Positions 36,998-44,789 of a DNA stretch of 64,000 bases are shown here, in pieces (the stretch's first letter is position 1; each line of letters opens with the position of its first letter). The stretch is from contig JBALVX010000002.1 of NCBI GenBank assembly GCA_036961295.1, positions 372,001 to 436,000 of the forward strand. Direction: 5' to 3'. The notes below the pieces were generated by a model. It did not search any database and was not told where the DNA came from. It was given only the letters and a program-made list of their open reading frames with translations. This DNA comes from JAGPUQ01 sp036961295. GTDB taxonomy: Bacteria > Pseudomonadota > Gammaproteobacteria > Pseudomonadales > Porticoccaceae. Position numbers and translations under genes: made by a program.

Positions 36998-37411
36998 ATG
37001 AAATTACCTATACATTTAATTGGACTAATCTTAAGTTCTCTCATACTCGCATCCTGCGCCGACATAAATACAGTAATGAACGCGCCCAAAGATGCTGGCG
37101 CTTCTCAAATTTTTACTGAAGACCATGAACTCGTAAAGGCCGCAGTTCTAGCGAGTATGCAGAATTTAAACATCAACATTAAAGAAACGAGTCAAACAGC
37201 TAATAATTTTACTATAACGTTCACGAAAACTATTTCCGCATTTAGCTGGGGCGAAGTCGGTCGAGTCTTAGTAACCGAAATGAATAACGGTGATTCGCAA
37301 GTTTTTGTTCATTCAGAAAAAAGACTAAAACATCAGATCGCGGGCGCTAACAACAGAGCCTTTTCTGGCAGTATATTTAGCGGGGTAACAGAAATACTTA
37401 ATAAGAATTAG
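36998..37411 (+). CDS. Small hypothetical lipoprotein A in the ilvA cargo
   Basis: Predicted lipoprotein of 137 residues from ATG 36998, or 141 from ATG 36986. The signal peptide ends in a clear lipobox, SLILASC, with the lipidated Cys at about residue 23. The mature part (KAAVLASMQNLNINIKETSQ ... GEVGRVLVTEMNNGDSQVFV) looks like a small alpha/beta fold; I do not recognise a named family. Codon use is visibly AT-richer than in the flanking housekeeping genes. It stands 4 bases before lipoprotein B, and the two are bracketed by the ilvA end and a diverged copy of that end, which suggests transfer. Confidence 0.7.
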   Translation: MKLPIHLIGLILSSLILASCADINTVMNAPKDAGASQIFTEDHELVKAAVLASMQNLNINIKETSQTANNFTITFTKTISAFSWGEVGRVLVTEMNNGDSQVFVHSEKRLKHQIAGANNRAFSGSIFSGVTEILNKN

Positions 37412-37414
37412 GAT

Positions 37415-37885
37415 ATGAAAGCTATAATTTTTATTCCAACAATCATCGCCCTCGTTTCCTGTAGTAGCATTAATGTTGAGCGAACATCTCCCCTAAGGTT
37501 TGATAAACTCTTTATCGCCACAGTGGAGGAGCGCATACGCATTACCCTTGAGCCAAACGAAAGTAAATCTGGAAGAGTTTTGGTCGGGTTAATATCCGCT
37601 GGACCAATTGGGGCGCTAGCGACTGCCAATACGGAGGAAGGGTTTAGCGACCCAACGGCGTTCAAATATACCTTGTCAGTCGACACCAATGAAACCAAAC
37701 TTATTGTAAGCCGATCTATTGCAGAAATAGGGAATTGTGTTGAAGTTATTTCCCCTGACGAATCAAAACTTGAACTCTTAAGAGTAATCCCCTTGGAAAA
37801 TTGCGTGGACAATGAGAATAAAGCAGCTCGCTCGACAGACGATCCAATAATGACATTAAACCGCCCAACTAACGTAACTGAATAA
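37415..37885 (+). CDS. Small hypothetical lipoprotein B in the ilvA cargo
   Basis: Predicted lipoprotein of 156 residues; the signal peptide MKAIIFIPTIIALVSC ends with a lipobox LVSC and Cys at residue 16. The mature protein includes a Gly-rich hydrophobic stretch (GRVLVGLISAGPIGALATAN, about 50-69) that could touch or span a membrane, and two further Cys (ENCVDN, GNCVEV) that may form a disulfide. No family is recognised. It has the same AT-rich character as lipoprotein A and starts 4 bases after it, so the two are probably translated together. It ends immediately before the ilvA tail copy. Confidence 0.7.
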   Translation: MKAIIFIPTIIALVSCSSINVERTSPLRFDKLFIATVEERIRITLEPNESKSGRVLVGLISAGPIGALATANTEEGFSDPTAFKYTLSVDTNETKLIVSRSIAEIGNCVEVISPDESKLELLRVIPLENCVDNENKAARSTDDPIMTLNRPTNVTE

Positions 37886-38084
37886 CACTCTCGGCAAACT
37901 CGATGGTCCCTGGACGTTTCCATGGTTCCACTACCAGAACCACGGCGCTGCCTACGGTCGGATTTTGGTTGGCTTACAGGTACCGACAAAGGAGCGCAAG
38001 GAAATTCCTAAATTTCTCGACGAGCTGAACTATCCTTATCAGGAAGAAACTGACAACGAGGCTTATCGGTTTTTTCTGAGCTGA
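37886..38084 (+). pseudogene. Diverged second copy of the ilvA 3' end
   Basis: This stretch aligns base for base with 36758-36956, the end of ilvA. From 37926 the frame is intact to the same TGA. Of the 52 sense codons, 45 are identical, six differ silently (CCA/CCG, GAA/GAG, AAT/AAC, TAC/TAT, ACC/ACT, CGT/CGG) and one changes Arg to Gln. Upstream of 37926 the match decays, with two compensating one-base shifts. The silent bias indicates that this tail diverged while it was still part of a working ilvA, so it is a remnant of an alternative allele rather than a fresh copy. Confidence 0.93.
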
Positions 38085-38171
38085 TACCGAAGATAGAAGT
38101 AACAATCGAGAAGAAACATCAACCAACTCCGAAGCCCTCACCAGGCAACAATGGTTACTTTTCACTACTGA

Positions 38172-40088
38172 TTAAAAGTAATACCCCAGCGACAGAGAGT
38201 ATTCAGCAACCCCCTTTTTTTCGTAAAGAAAACGCAAATCGATGCCCTCGCTTATCTGCTGCCTGGCCTCCACAGAGAAGTAATTTTCTCCACCGCCCGA
38301 GCCATCAATCTGAGCAGGCAACTCGGCTAACAGACGCATCCCCAGGCTATTATTGATATACATGTGAGAAAAAGCCGATGTTTTGACAAATAAATTACCA
38401 CTGCCAAGACGATTATCCTGAACTCCGCCACCAACATAAGCGCCAACCAACACCTTAGGGTGAAGCGCCAAAGTCTGCCCTATATCACCTTCAAACCTAG
38501 CTGACAGACAGTTAGTACAAGATAGATTTTTTTGACTTAGACCCAGGCGAAGCTTCCAGGCTTTGCTCCGATCTCCTTCCAGATTTGTTGAAGAGCTGTG
38601 TACACTTTCAATTTTTATTACGTCTAGACTTCGGATTTTAAGATCACCATCATACATTCGAAGCTTTACCTCTCCCATAGAAAGAGCAGAATTTTTTACC
38701 TGCCTCGCACCTGAATCCAATGCATCATAGTATGCCGGCCTTAGTGAAACTGAAACTCCGTCGCCATAGCGCTCATTATGGACAGCCCCGAGTTGAATCA
38801 AACTAGCTCTACGCCCACTGCCAGGCGATTCGGGTATTCGCTCGACAGTACCTCGCCTTCCCGGAGGCAAGGCATAGCGCTCACTCAAAATTCCTTGATA
38901 CGAAGTTTCAATGTTATTTTCTGGCAAAGATTCGGCCACCTTTGCAAACTGGTAGTAATCCAACAACGTATCCAGAACTTGTTGTTTGGACTCAAGAGGC
39001 AATGCAGAGTATTCATCACTATTTAAATCACCGAATTCCGCCGCTACGGTGTATACCGCTTTTTTTTCAATCTGGTCTAACACTCCGAAATTATTATATA
39101 GGCGAGCCTGCCTGGAAGGATGATAAGACACTCGGCTTACCAAAGGCTTCCCATTCCTCATACCGTCTCCAGCATTCTGGATCAACGTTTGCGGTAGAGT
39201 AAAAACTGGGTTAGATGGAATAATATTAATGCCTTCGATTATCTCTAACACCTCCCCTATTCGAAAAGCACAATTTTTCCGAAAAAAATAATACGTATAA
39301 GGCTTGCCAAGTAATTCCCAGGCGTGGGCCAGGACCAACTCGACTTCATCGCTACTCAGTTCGAGCTCGTACTCCCATAAATCTCTTAACTCATTTTCAC
39401 CGTAATTGTGGTTATGGAAATAATAATTAACATGGCTAAACCCGCCGTCGTAACCACCGAGTAAACCTTTAACCATGTAGACAAACGGGTTTTCATTATT
39501 CGGTACAATAGCACCGTAATTTACGCTGACATCTAATAATTTCGTGTGGTTTTTTTCTTTAGCGGAGTTCAGCTTAAGTAATACATGCCCATAATAAGAG
39601 GCCGGATTACCCAAATACCCTGTAGCGTAAATTAAGCTAATTGACTCTACAGTGTTATTCAATGTCCACTTATAATAGTTTGGACACGCAACTGCCTTAA
39701 TACCCAGGCGATCAAAATCAAGGTACTTCCCAAGCCAAATAAATCGAGCTGGAAACCGGCACTGCGCGTGCTGATTCGGATCACCTTCGTTTGGCAAAGC
39801 AAATGCCTGTAACGTGGCTTCAAGCTCCGCCGCAGAATCAACATTCCCTTGAGCAGCATTAAAAAACGCTTCGTCGTGAACAGCGCTACGAATGCTCGCG
39901 GAATGTAAATAACTCGTCTCGTACCGTACAAGTTTCAACCAGGTTGGATGCCCGCTGAGAGACAGCGTATTCACTTGACTTATTAATGCGGGCGCATCAA
40001 TTTTTCCGCTAGCAGCCGCCCGCGGAGAGAAGACCAAAACTAAGATCAAGAAAAGCAGAAAACGCCTGGGTTTTAGGCACCGAAACAC
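38172..40088 (-). CDS. DUF4105 (Lnb N-terminal-like) exported protein
   Basis: A 638-residue protein with an N-terminal signal sequence (RRFLLFLILVLVFSPRAAAS, residues 8-27). An N-terminal helical region is followed by the DUF4105 domain (about 155-305) with YYGHVLLKLNS and FFRKNCAFRIGEVLE, where the conserved His and Cys resemble a papain/NlpC-like catalytic pair. The C-terminal 250 residues have alternating beta pattern (LRPAYYDALDSG, MRLLAELPAQIDGSGG) and end in Phe (SLSLGYYF), as outer-membrane barrels do. From memory, DUF4105 has been linked to a lipoprotein N-acyltransferase in Bacteroidota; applying that here is inference. Lipoprotein genes lie just downstream. Confidence 0.8.
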   Translation of the reverse strand: MFRCLKPRRFLLFLILVLVFSPRAAASGKIDAPALISQVNTLSLSGHPTWLKLVRYETSYLHSASIRSAVHDEAFFNAAQGNVDSAAELEATLQAFALPNEGDPNQHAQCRFPARFIWLGKYLDFDRLGIKAVACPNYYKWTLNNTVESISLIYATGYLGNPASYYGHVLLKLNSAKEKNHTKLLDVSVNYGAIVPNNENPFVYMVKGLLGGYDGGFSHVNYYFHNHNYGENELRDLWEYELELSSDEVELVLAHAWELLGKPYTYYFFRKNCAFRIGEVLEIIEGINIIPSNPVFTLPQTLIQNAGDGMRNGKPLVSRVSYHPSRQARLYNNFGVLDQIEKKAVYTVAAEFGDLNSDEYSALPLESKQQVLDTLLDYYQFAKVAESLPENNIETSYQGILSERYALPPGRRGTVERIPESPGSGRRASLIQLGAVHNERYGDGVSVSLRPAYYDALDSGARQVKNSALSMGEVKLRMYDGDLKIRSLDVIKIESVHSSSTNLEGDRSKAWKLRLGLSQKNLSCTNCLSARFEGDIGQTLALHPKVLVGAYVGGGVQDNRLGSGNLFVKTSAFSHMYINNSLGMRLLAELPAQIDGSGGGENYFSVEARQQISEGIDLRFLYEKKGVAEYSLSLGYYF

Positions 40089-40148
40089 TTGGTTGGTTAA
40101 TGTTAACCGTGACCGCCGGAGAGAAACCCCAAACGATCACGGTTATTT

Positions 40149-40655
40149 TTACGCCGCGCAGTGCACACTGACAGCGGAAGTAACTACATCGTAGTATGCC
40201 GCCGCTTTTTCAAGTTGATTTTTGTCTGCGTAAGCTGCAGCGCCGACCGTTTCGGCCATACTAGTACGGATAAACGGAATTGCCTTTTCCTGCAAGGTGC
40301 TCTCGCACTCCAATATAGTCAACACCGAGGTCAGGTGCTGGCCTTGCCCTCTGGCTGTTTCTTCCGCCAAGTTGTCATAGGTATCCATAATAAATTGTGC
40401 GGCCTGGACATTCTTTTTAGAACACGTTTCCGGGCTAGACGTAGCAGACGTGATCGCCGTTGACCCTGCATCCCAAATCACGTTGGACGTAACCGCAGCC
40501 CAAGCTGTGTTAGCAAATAATGCAGCGCCTATTCCACAATCTCTATAGGGGTTAGCTCCACTTCCTACCGCTTCCTTCGCTGACAAGCCAAGTGAAAAAC
40601 CAGTGAAAACAATGGCAGTAACGGTAGCCAAAATATATTTTTGGATTAATTTCAT
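40149..40655 (-). CDS. DUF3015 family exported protein
   Basis: A 168-residue secreted or periplasmic protein. The start at 40655 is chosen because a GAGGGAA ribosome site precedes it; a frame-compatible ATG at 40673 lacks one. The signal peptide is MKLIQKYILATVTAIVFTGF, and mature residues begin near KEAVGSG. The DUF3015 core NPYRDCGIGAALFANTAWAA, VIWDAGSTAITSATSSPETC and the Cys near the C-terminus (SVHCAA) are clear; four Cys (DCG, TCS, ECE, HCA) could pair. Function is unknown. It lies directly upstream of the DUF4105 gene with 60 bases between, a pairing I have seen in other gammaproteobacteria. Confidence 0.82.
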   Translation of the reverse strand: MKLIQKYILATVTAIVFTGFSLGLSAKEAVGSGANPYRDCGIGAALFANTAWAAVTSNVIWDAGSTAITSATSSPETCSKKNVQAAQFIMDTYDNLAEETARGQGQHLTSVLTILECESTLQEKAIPFIRTSMAETVGAAAYADKNQLEKAAAYYDVVTSAVSVHCAA

Positions 40656-40811
40656 TTCAATTCCCTCTAACATTATTAAAATTATTTTTTTTCGCTCTAC
40701 AAACTACTAAAACACAGCGGGCATACAACGAAGTTTAGTTTTAATACCTAGCCCGGCTAAGTTATAACCGGCCTACCGAATATACTTTATTTATTAGCTT
40801 TAGTCTAAATG

Positions 40812-42230
40812 TCATGAAGATAATGCCAAATCTCCGAGTCGCCGTATTTGAATCGCCCCCACTCCTGCCCCGGCGAGAATATCTTGAAGCACGACCATTT
40901 TATCGTCTGCTGAAAAACCGTCTCGAGCGCTGAGGATGGCCCCGGCCTGCGCGAGAATTTCCTCGGGGCTACCGTGTTCGGGGAGGCAATAACTCAACAC
41001 GTTGCGGTTGAGCACCAGTTGGCGGCGGGTTTGTTCGTCAAAGGTAAACGCACAAATCACCGATGCCTGGGGATGACAATTGGATACGTAACTGGCCATG
41101 CGCCCGCTGCGGGTCGGCACAATAATCGCCTTGGCCTTGATCGACTCGGCGAGTTTAACGGCAGCAGCGGCGACTTCCTGCTTGTCGTTGCCAAGAATCA
41201 GGTCATCGGCAAAACGCAAACCCCGACTGTTTTCGATGGATCGGGCGATACGATCGAGCATCTCCACACAGCGCACGGGGTATTTACCCATCGCGGTTTC
41301 ACCGGAAAGCATAATAGCGTCCGCCTCTTCGTACACCGCATTGGCCACATCGGTGACCTCAGCGCGGGTCGGCGTCGGGTTTTCGATCATCGATTCGAGC
41401 ATATGGGTGGCCACAATCGCCGGTTTACCGTGCCACGCGCAATGGCGAATAATGCGCCGCTGCACCCGAGGTAGATATTCGATGGGAATCTCTACGCCTA
41501 AATCGCCTCGAGCTACCATAATGCCATCGGCGGCATCGATAATGCTTTCTACGTTGGTCAGACCCTCTTGATCTTCAATTTTGGCAATAATCTTAATTTT
41601 CGCGTCTTTTTCATTCAAAATATGCCTAAGTTCGGCGATATCGTCGGCATCGCGCACAAAAGACAGCGCGATAAAGTCCACACCCTGCTCAATGGCAAAC
41701 TGAATATCTTTTTTGTCTTTTTCGGTAATTGACGGCAAGTTCACGCGTATTCCCGGCAAGTTCACGTGTCTTTTGCTTTTTAGCACACCTCCATCTACCA
41801 CCCGGCATTTCATCGTGGGCGGCTGCTTCTCAAGCACCTCAAGGTTAATCAGGCCATTATCGACGGTGATACGGTCGCCAACTTCTACATCCTCGATCAG
41901 GTCGGCGTAGTTGATCTGGATAGAGCTGGCTTCAACGTCACCCTCTCCCCGCGCCACTACGCTAATAATGTCGCCCTCTTTCAAATCCAGCTCAACGGCG
42001 CGGTCGCCGGTACGGATTTCCGGGCCCTGAGTATCCAATAACACGGCCACCGGGTGATGTGCGGTTTTGTTTAGCTCGCCGATACTAGCTATTATCTCTT
42101 TGCATGCTTGGTGCTCACCGTGGGACATATTCAGCCGAACGATGTTCATGCCTGCTTCGCAGAGTTGGGCCAGCATTTCTGGCGAACTGGTCGCCGGGCC
42201 GATGGTGCAAATAATTTTGGTTTTACGCAT
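40812..42230 (-). CDS. pyk: Pyruvate kinase
   Basis: Transfers phosphate from phosphoenolpyruvate to ADP at the end of glycolysis. An upstream in-frame ATG exists at 42308, but the conserved start MRKTKIICTIGPATSSPEML at 42230 gives 472 residues, the family size, and follows an AGAGAACC ribosome region. Conserved parts are RLNMSHGEH, LLDTQGPEIRTG, the active-site stretch IKIIAKIEDQEGL, MVARGDLGVEIP and LSGETAMGKYPV. The start overlaps the fau stop by 8 bases. Confidence 0.96.
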   Translation of the reverse strand: MRKTKIICTIGPATSSPEMLAQLCEAGMNIVRLNMSHGEHQACKEIIASIGELNKTAHHPVAVLLDTQGPEIRTGDRAVELDLKEGDIISVVARGEGDVEASSIQINYADLIEDVEVGDRITVDNGLINLEVLEKQPPTMKCRVVDGGVLKSKRHVNLPGIRVNLPSITEKDKKDIQFAIEQGVDFIALSFVRDADDIAELRHILNEKDAKIKIIAKIEDQEGLTNVESIIDAADGIMVARGDLGVEIPIEYLPRVQRRIIRHCAWHGKPAIVATHMLESMIENPTPTRAEVTDVANAVYEEADAIMLSGETAMGKYPVRCVEMLDRIARSIENSRGLRFADDLILGNDKQEVAAAAVKLAESIKAKAIIVPTRSGRMASYVSNCHPQASVICAFTFDEQTRRQLVLNRNVLSYCLPEHGSPEEILAQAGAILSARDGFSADDKMVVLQDILAGAGVGAIQIRRLGDLALSS

Positions 42231-42837
42231 TAAGGGTTCTCTTAATAGGAATAAATTCCTGTTCAGTTGCAATACCGTGCAATGGAATATCCCAGGGCGA
42301 CGCTTCAAGGTGATCGACCTGCTGAAAACTATGGGCCAGACCTATAAGCAGCGGACTGCTTCCCTGTCTGTTACGGGTAAAAGCCAAACTGCGATCGTAA
42401 AAACCACCCCCCATACCCAGGCGATTACCCGCGCTATCAAAGGCCAGCAATGGCACAAAAATAATCTGCAAACTCCAGGCGGGAACCATACGATGCTGGC
42501 GCAATTCTGGCTCGGGAATACCAAAGCGGTTGGCTTTAAGTGTATCTCCATGTTGATGGCGAACAAAATGTAAGCTGTTATCTTTAAGCGGATGCAGCAC
42601 GGGTAGGTGGCAGTTTTTACCGGCCATTTCGGCTAAATGCTTAATTGGCGCCGGATCAATTTCGCCACCGTGGGCGAGATAGATACCGATGCGGCGCGCA
42701 AATTGAAATTCTCGCAAACGCGACACAACACCTAGCAATTGATCGGCAGCCAGCGTCTGCGCAGACGAGCTCAGCTGCCTGCGTTTATCGCGCATCTCTG
42801 TGCGTATCTTATTATTCATCTGGCTTTTATGATCCAT
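42223..42837 (-). CDS. fau: 5-formyltetrahydrofolate cyclo-ligase family protein
   Basis: ATP-dependent conversion of 5-formyltetrahydrofolate to methenyltetrahydrofolate. It has 204 residues. The conserved basic start RTEMRDKRRQLS, the substrate region GIYLAHGGEIDPAPI and the C-terminal ATP motif LGMGGGFYDRSLAF are present. The start could be 42837 or the ATG six codons later. In many gammaproteobacteria fau lies just downstream of 6S RNA and zapA, exactly as here, and it is often co-transcribed with 6S RNA. Confidence 0.92.
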   Translation of the reverse strand: MDHKSQMNNKIRTEMRDKRRQLSSSAQTLAADQLLGVVSRLREFQFARRIGIYLAHGGEIDPAPIKHLAEMAGKNCHLPVLHPLKDNSLHFVRHQHGDTLKANRFGIPEPELRQHRMVPAWSLQIIFVPLLAFDSAGNRLGMGGGFYDRSLAFTRNRQGSSPLLIGLAHSFQQVDHLEASPWDIPLHGIATEQEFIPIKRTLNA

Positions 42838-43034
42838 CTGACTATCTACGCAGGCTTAGCGTCTTTTGGGGCAGACCAATTGCCTTGCCCAGTGCCGGTG
42901 CCCTCACGCCATCCTTGTATTGCAACCACGCTTGTATAGCAGTACTTGCGGCGATTTTTAATTTTTGAACTCTACATTTATGCCTATCATTAATGCGTGT
43001 AATTAACGCCTGCAATAGACACAACACATAAATA

Positions 43035-43205
43035 GTAACCCCAAGATGCCGCTGTCAACATTGCCTCGAACCGAAAGGTTCAAGGTGGGTATCCCTTTCA
43101 GGTATCAGGCTCTCCGTCGCGCGGATATGCACAACAACCCAAGAAGAGATTCCCGGTTGGGTAGTATCGGCTCAAGGACATTATGACTGGCAAACACCCC
43201 AGGGC
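43035..43205 (-). ncRNA. ssrS: 6S RNA
   Basis: Regulatory RNA of about 170 bases that binds sigma-70 RNA polymerase by mimicking an open promoter. On the minus strand the 5' part reads GTTTGCCAG...TTGAGCCGATACTAC, like the E. coli GCCAGTCCCCTGAGCCGATA. The 3' part contains CACCTTGAACC...GGTTCGAGG...GCGGCATCTTGGGG, like the E. coli CACCTTGAACCAAGGGTTCA...GCGGCATCTCGG. The two ends pair: CCCTGGGGTGTTTGC with GCGGCATCTTGGGG, using several G-U pairs and one bulge, which closes the expected long hairpin. It lies between zapA and fau, the classical location. Ends are approximate. Confidence 0.92.
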
Positions 43206-43211
43206 CATTGG

Positions 43212-43240
43212 ATTATAAGCGATGCGAGGGGAATTTAAAT
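43212..43240 (-). promoter_or_regulatory. Promoter of 6S RNA
   Basis: On the minus strand a consensus TATAAT (43212-43217) lies about 7 bases before the predicted 6S RNA 5' end near 43205. An AT-rich TTTAAAT stretch about 16 bases further upstream is a weak -35 candidate. Confidence 0.65.
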
Positions 43241-43364
43241 GACATCGTTCAACTGGGGTTCAACAAGGGCTTAATAAGCGGCTGACACGCCGACCATGAC
43301 ACGCCTGTGATGAGTATCCACATAGAAGATGTTAAAAAATTAGAATGGCCAGAGAGGCTCTCAG

Positions 43365-43682
43365 TTAAGAGACGGGGACGACCTTCTCAAGCGCAGACAA
43401 GGCACGCGACAGCTTTTTGTCGAGACGGGTAATATCCTTACCAACACCAGCTCCACTGGCCGCGCGACCCTCTGCCTCGCCGAGTTCGTGAGCCAGGTTG
43501 AGCGCCGCCATGACCGCAATGCGTTCAAGCCCGATCACGTTGCCCGATTTACGAATTTCACGCATGCGCTTATCAAGATTATCGGCACTGCTCATTAGCG
43601 CTTCGCGCTCATCAAGAGGACAGTTAACCTGATACTCTTTATCGAGTACGCGGATGATAACGGTATTTGCAGAATCGCTCAC
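43365..43682 (-). CDS. zapA: Cell division protein ZapA
   Basis: FtsZ-ring-associated protein that bundles FtsZ filaments. The 105 residues include the N-terminal ZapA globular domain (VIIRVLDKEYQVNCPLDEREALMSSADNLDKRMREI, residues about 8-43), the segment IGLERIAVMAALNLAHEL, then a C-terminal coiled coil. It lies in the conserved zapA-6S RNA-fau arrangement and is preceded by a small ZapB-like gene. Confidence 0.95.
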   Translation of the reverse strand: MSDSANTVIIRVLDKEYQVNCPLDEREALMSSADNLDKRMREIRKSGNVIGLERIAVMAALNLAHELGEAEGRAASGAGVGKDITRLDKKLSRALSALEKVVPVS

Positions 43683-43760
43683 GATTTGATCTCGGACCTT
43701 GGTCTAGTGCATTGTTCTTAGCGTTTGTTTTAACTATTCGACAGCCGTTCGGGGCGAAAT

Positions 43761-43970
43761 TTAAATTTCGGGGCCCAGCGCTTTCAACCGAGTAATCATA
43801 CTCTCTACCTTGGTGCGTGCCATCTCATTTTTTTCGATCAACAGCGTGCGCTCCTTCATCAACCCGGCTTCGCGTTCTTTGAGCGACCCGTTTTCACTTC
43901 TCAAATGATCACTCAAGGCGACCAACTGATCGATTTTTCCTTCCAAATCACCAAAAGCATCGTTACTCAT
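43761..43970 (-). CDS. Small ZapB-like coiled-coil protein (TIGR02449 type)
   Basis: A 69-residue, almost fully coiled-coil protein: FGDLEGKIDQLVALSDHLRS then ENGSLKEREAGLMKERTLLIEKN with heptad leucines throughout. Genes of this type regularly precede zapA in Pseudomonas relatives and are thought to act in cell division, although the function is inferred from position and shape. It ends 79 bases upstream of zapA on the same strand and is divergent from ygfB. Confidence 0.85.
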   Translation of the reverse strand: MSNDAFGDLEGKIDQLVALSDHLRSENGSLKEREAGLMKERTLLIEKNEMARTKVESMITRLKALGPEI

Positions 43971-44158
43971 AGCTCACTCACTCCAATGTCTGCGTCAAAC
44001 TATATTGCCACTCAGGGTGTTGGTCAATAATGTTGATGTTATTTCGAGAAACAAGTCCACATTCTGTTGCTTTTATAAGATATTTTCAACACCTCATCAT
44101 CACGTGAAGCCCAAAGATCATCATGGTAGGATGCTGCGTTTTACTGGCGACAATTCCC

Positions 44159-44731
44159 GTGACTACTTTCGACCACCTTAGCAGCACTTTTGCCGAAGCC
44201 GACATTGGCCAACATCCCTCCGAATGGCACGGCTTTCTCTGCGGTGCTGCCGCAGGCGGCGCACTTCCCCAGGCCGACTTACTCACCCTGGCAACGGAAG
44301 AATTGGCCGCCGATCATACCGACACCGAGGGGCTGCGTAGCGTGGTAAAGGACCTCGCTACTAGTACCTCAGAAGACCTCAATAGCGGACAATTTACTCT
44401 ACAACTGCTGCTGCCAGACGATGAATGGCCGCTCCCCGACCGGGTAGAAGCACTTGCTGCCTGGTGCCAGGGCTACCTTTCCGGCCTGGGGCAGTCGGGC
44501 ATGGCCAACCGGGATTGGTCGGAAGAATTCAAGGCCGCGATACGTGATATCTCTGCCATCGGCCAGGCCGACACCGAACTGGAAGAGGGCGAGTCGGAGG
44601 AGCAGGACTACACTGAACTCGTCGAATATGTGCGCATTGCAGTACTCATGGTGCACGCCGAATTGTGCGGCGATCAAGCTGCCGACTCGCTAAACCCAAG
44701 TACCGCCGGCAAATCTGAACCTATTCATTAA
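44159..44731 (+). CDS. ygfB: UPF0149 / YgfB family protein
   Basis: A 190-residue, acidic, all-helical cytoplasmic protein; family members include Pseudomonas YgfB, reported to affect beta-lactam resistance regulation. The GTG start at 44159 is preferred because it yields the family's short lead (VTTFDHLSSTFAEADIGQHPSEWHGFLCG); an in-frame ATG at 44123 would add 12 hydrophobic residues. Other conserved parts are WCQGYLSGLG and the C-terminal YVRIAVLMVHAEL. It heads the ygfB-pepP-ubiH-ubiI unit. Confidence 0.88.
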   Translation: MTTFDHLSSTFAEADIGQHPSEWHGFLCGAAAGGALPQADLLTLATEELAADHTDTEGLRSVVKDLATSTSEDLNSGQFTLQLLLPDDEWPLPDRVEALAAWCQGYLSGLGQSGMANRDWSEEFKAAIRDISAIGQADTELEEGESEEQDYTELVEYVRIAVLMVHAELCGDQAADSLNPSTAGKSEPIH

Positions 44732-44789
44732 GACCGAAAATTGGAAGTAAGCCCTTACTAACAAACCATACACCGATGATCAATAGACC

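Noticed and set aside
37408..37989. 193-codon minus-strand frame across lipoprotein B and the ilvA remnant
   Set aside because: It overlaps a plus-strand gene with a clear lipobox and has no recognisable domain or ribosome site.
40740..40811. Possible terminator after pyk (TAGGCCGG with CCGGGCTA)
   Set aside because: The stem is short and imperfect, and no T-run follows on the minus strand.
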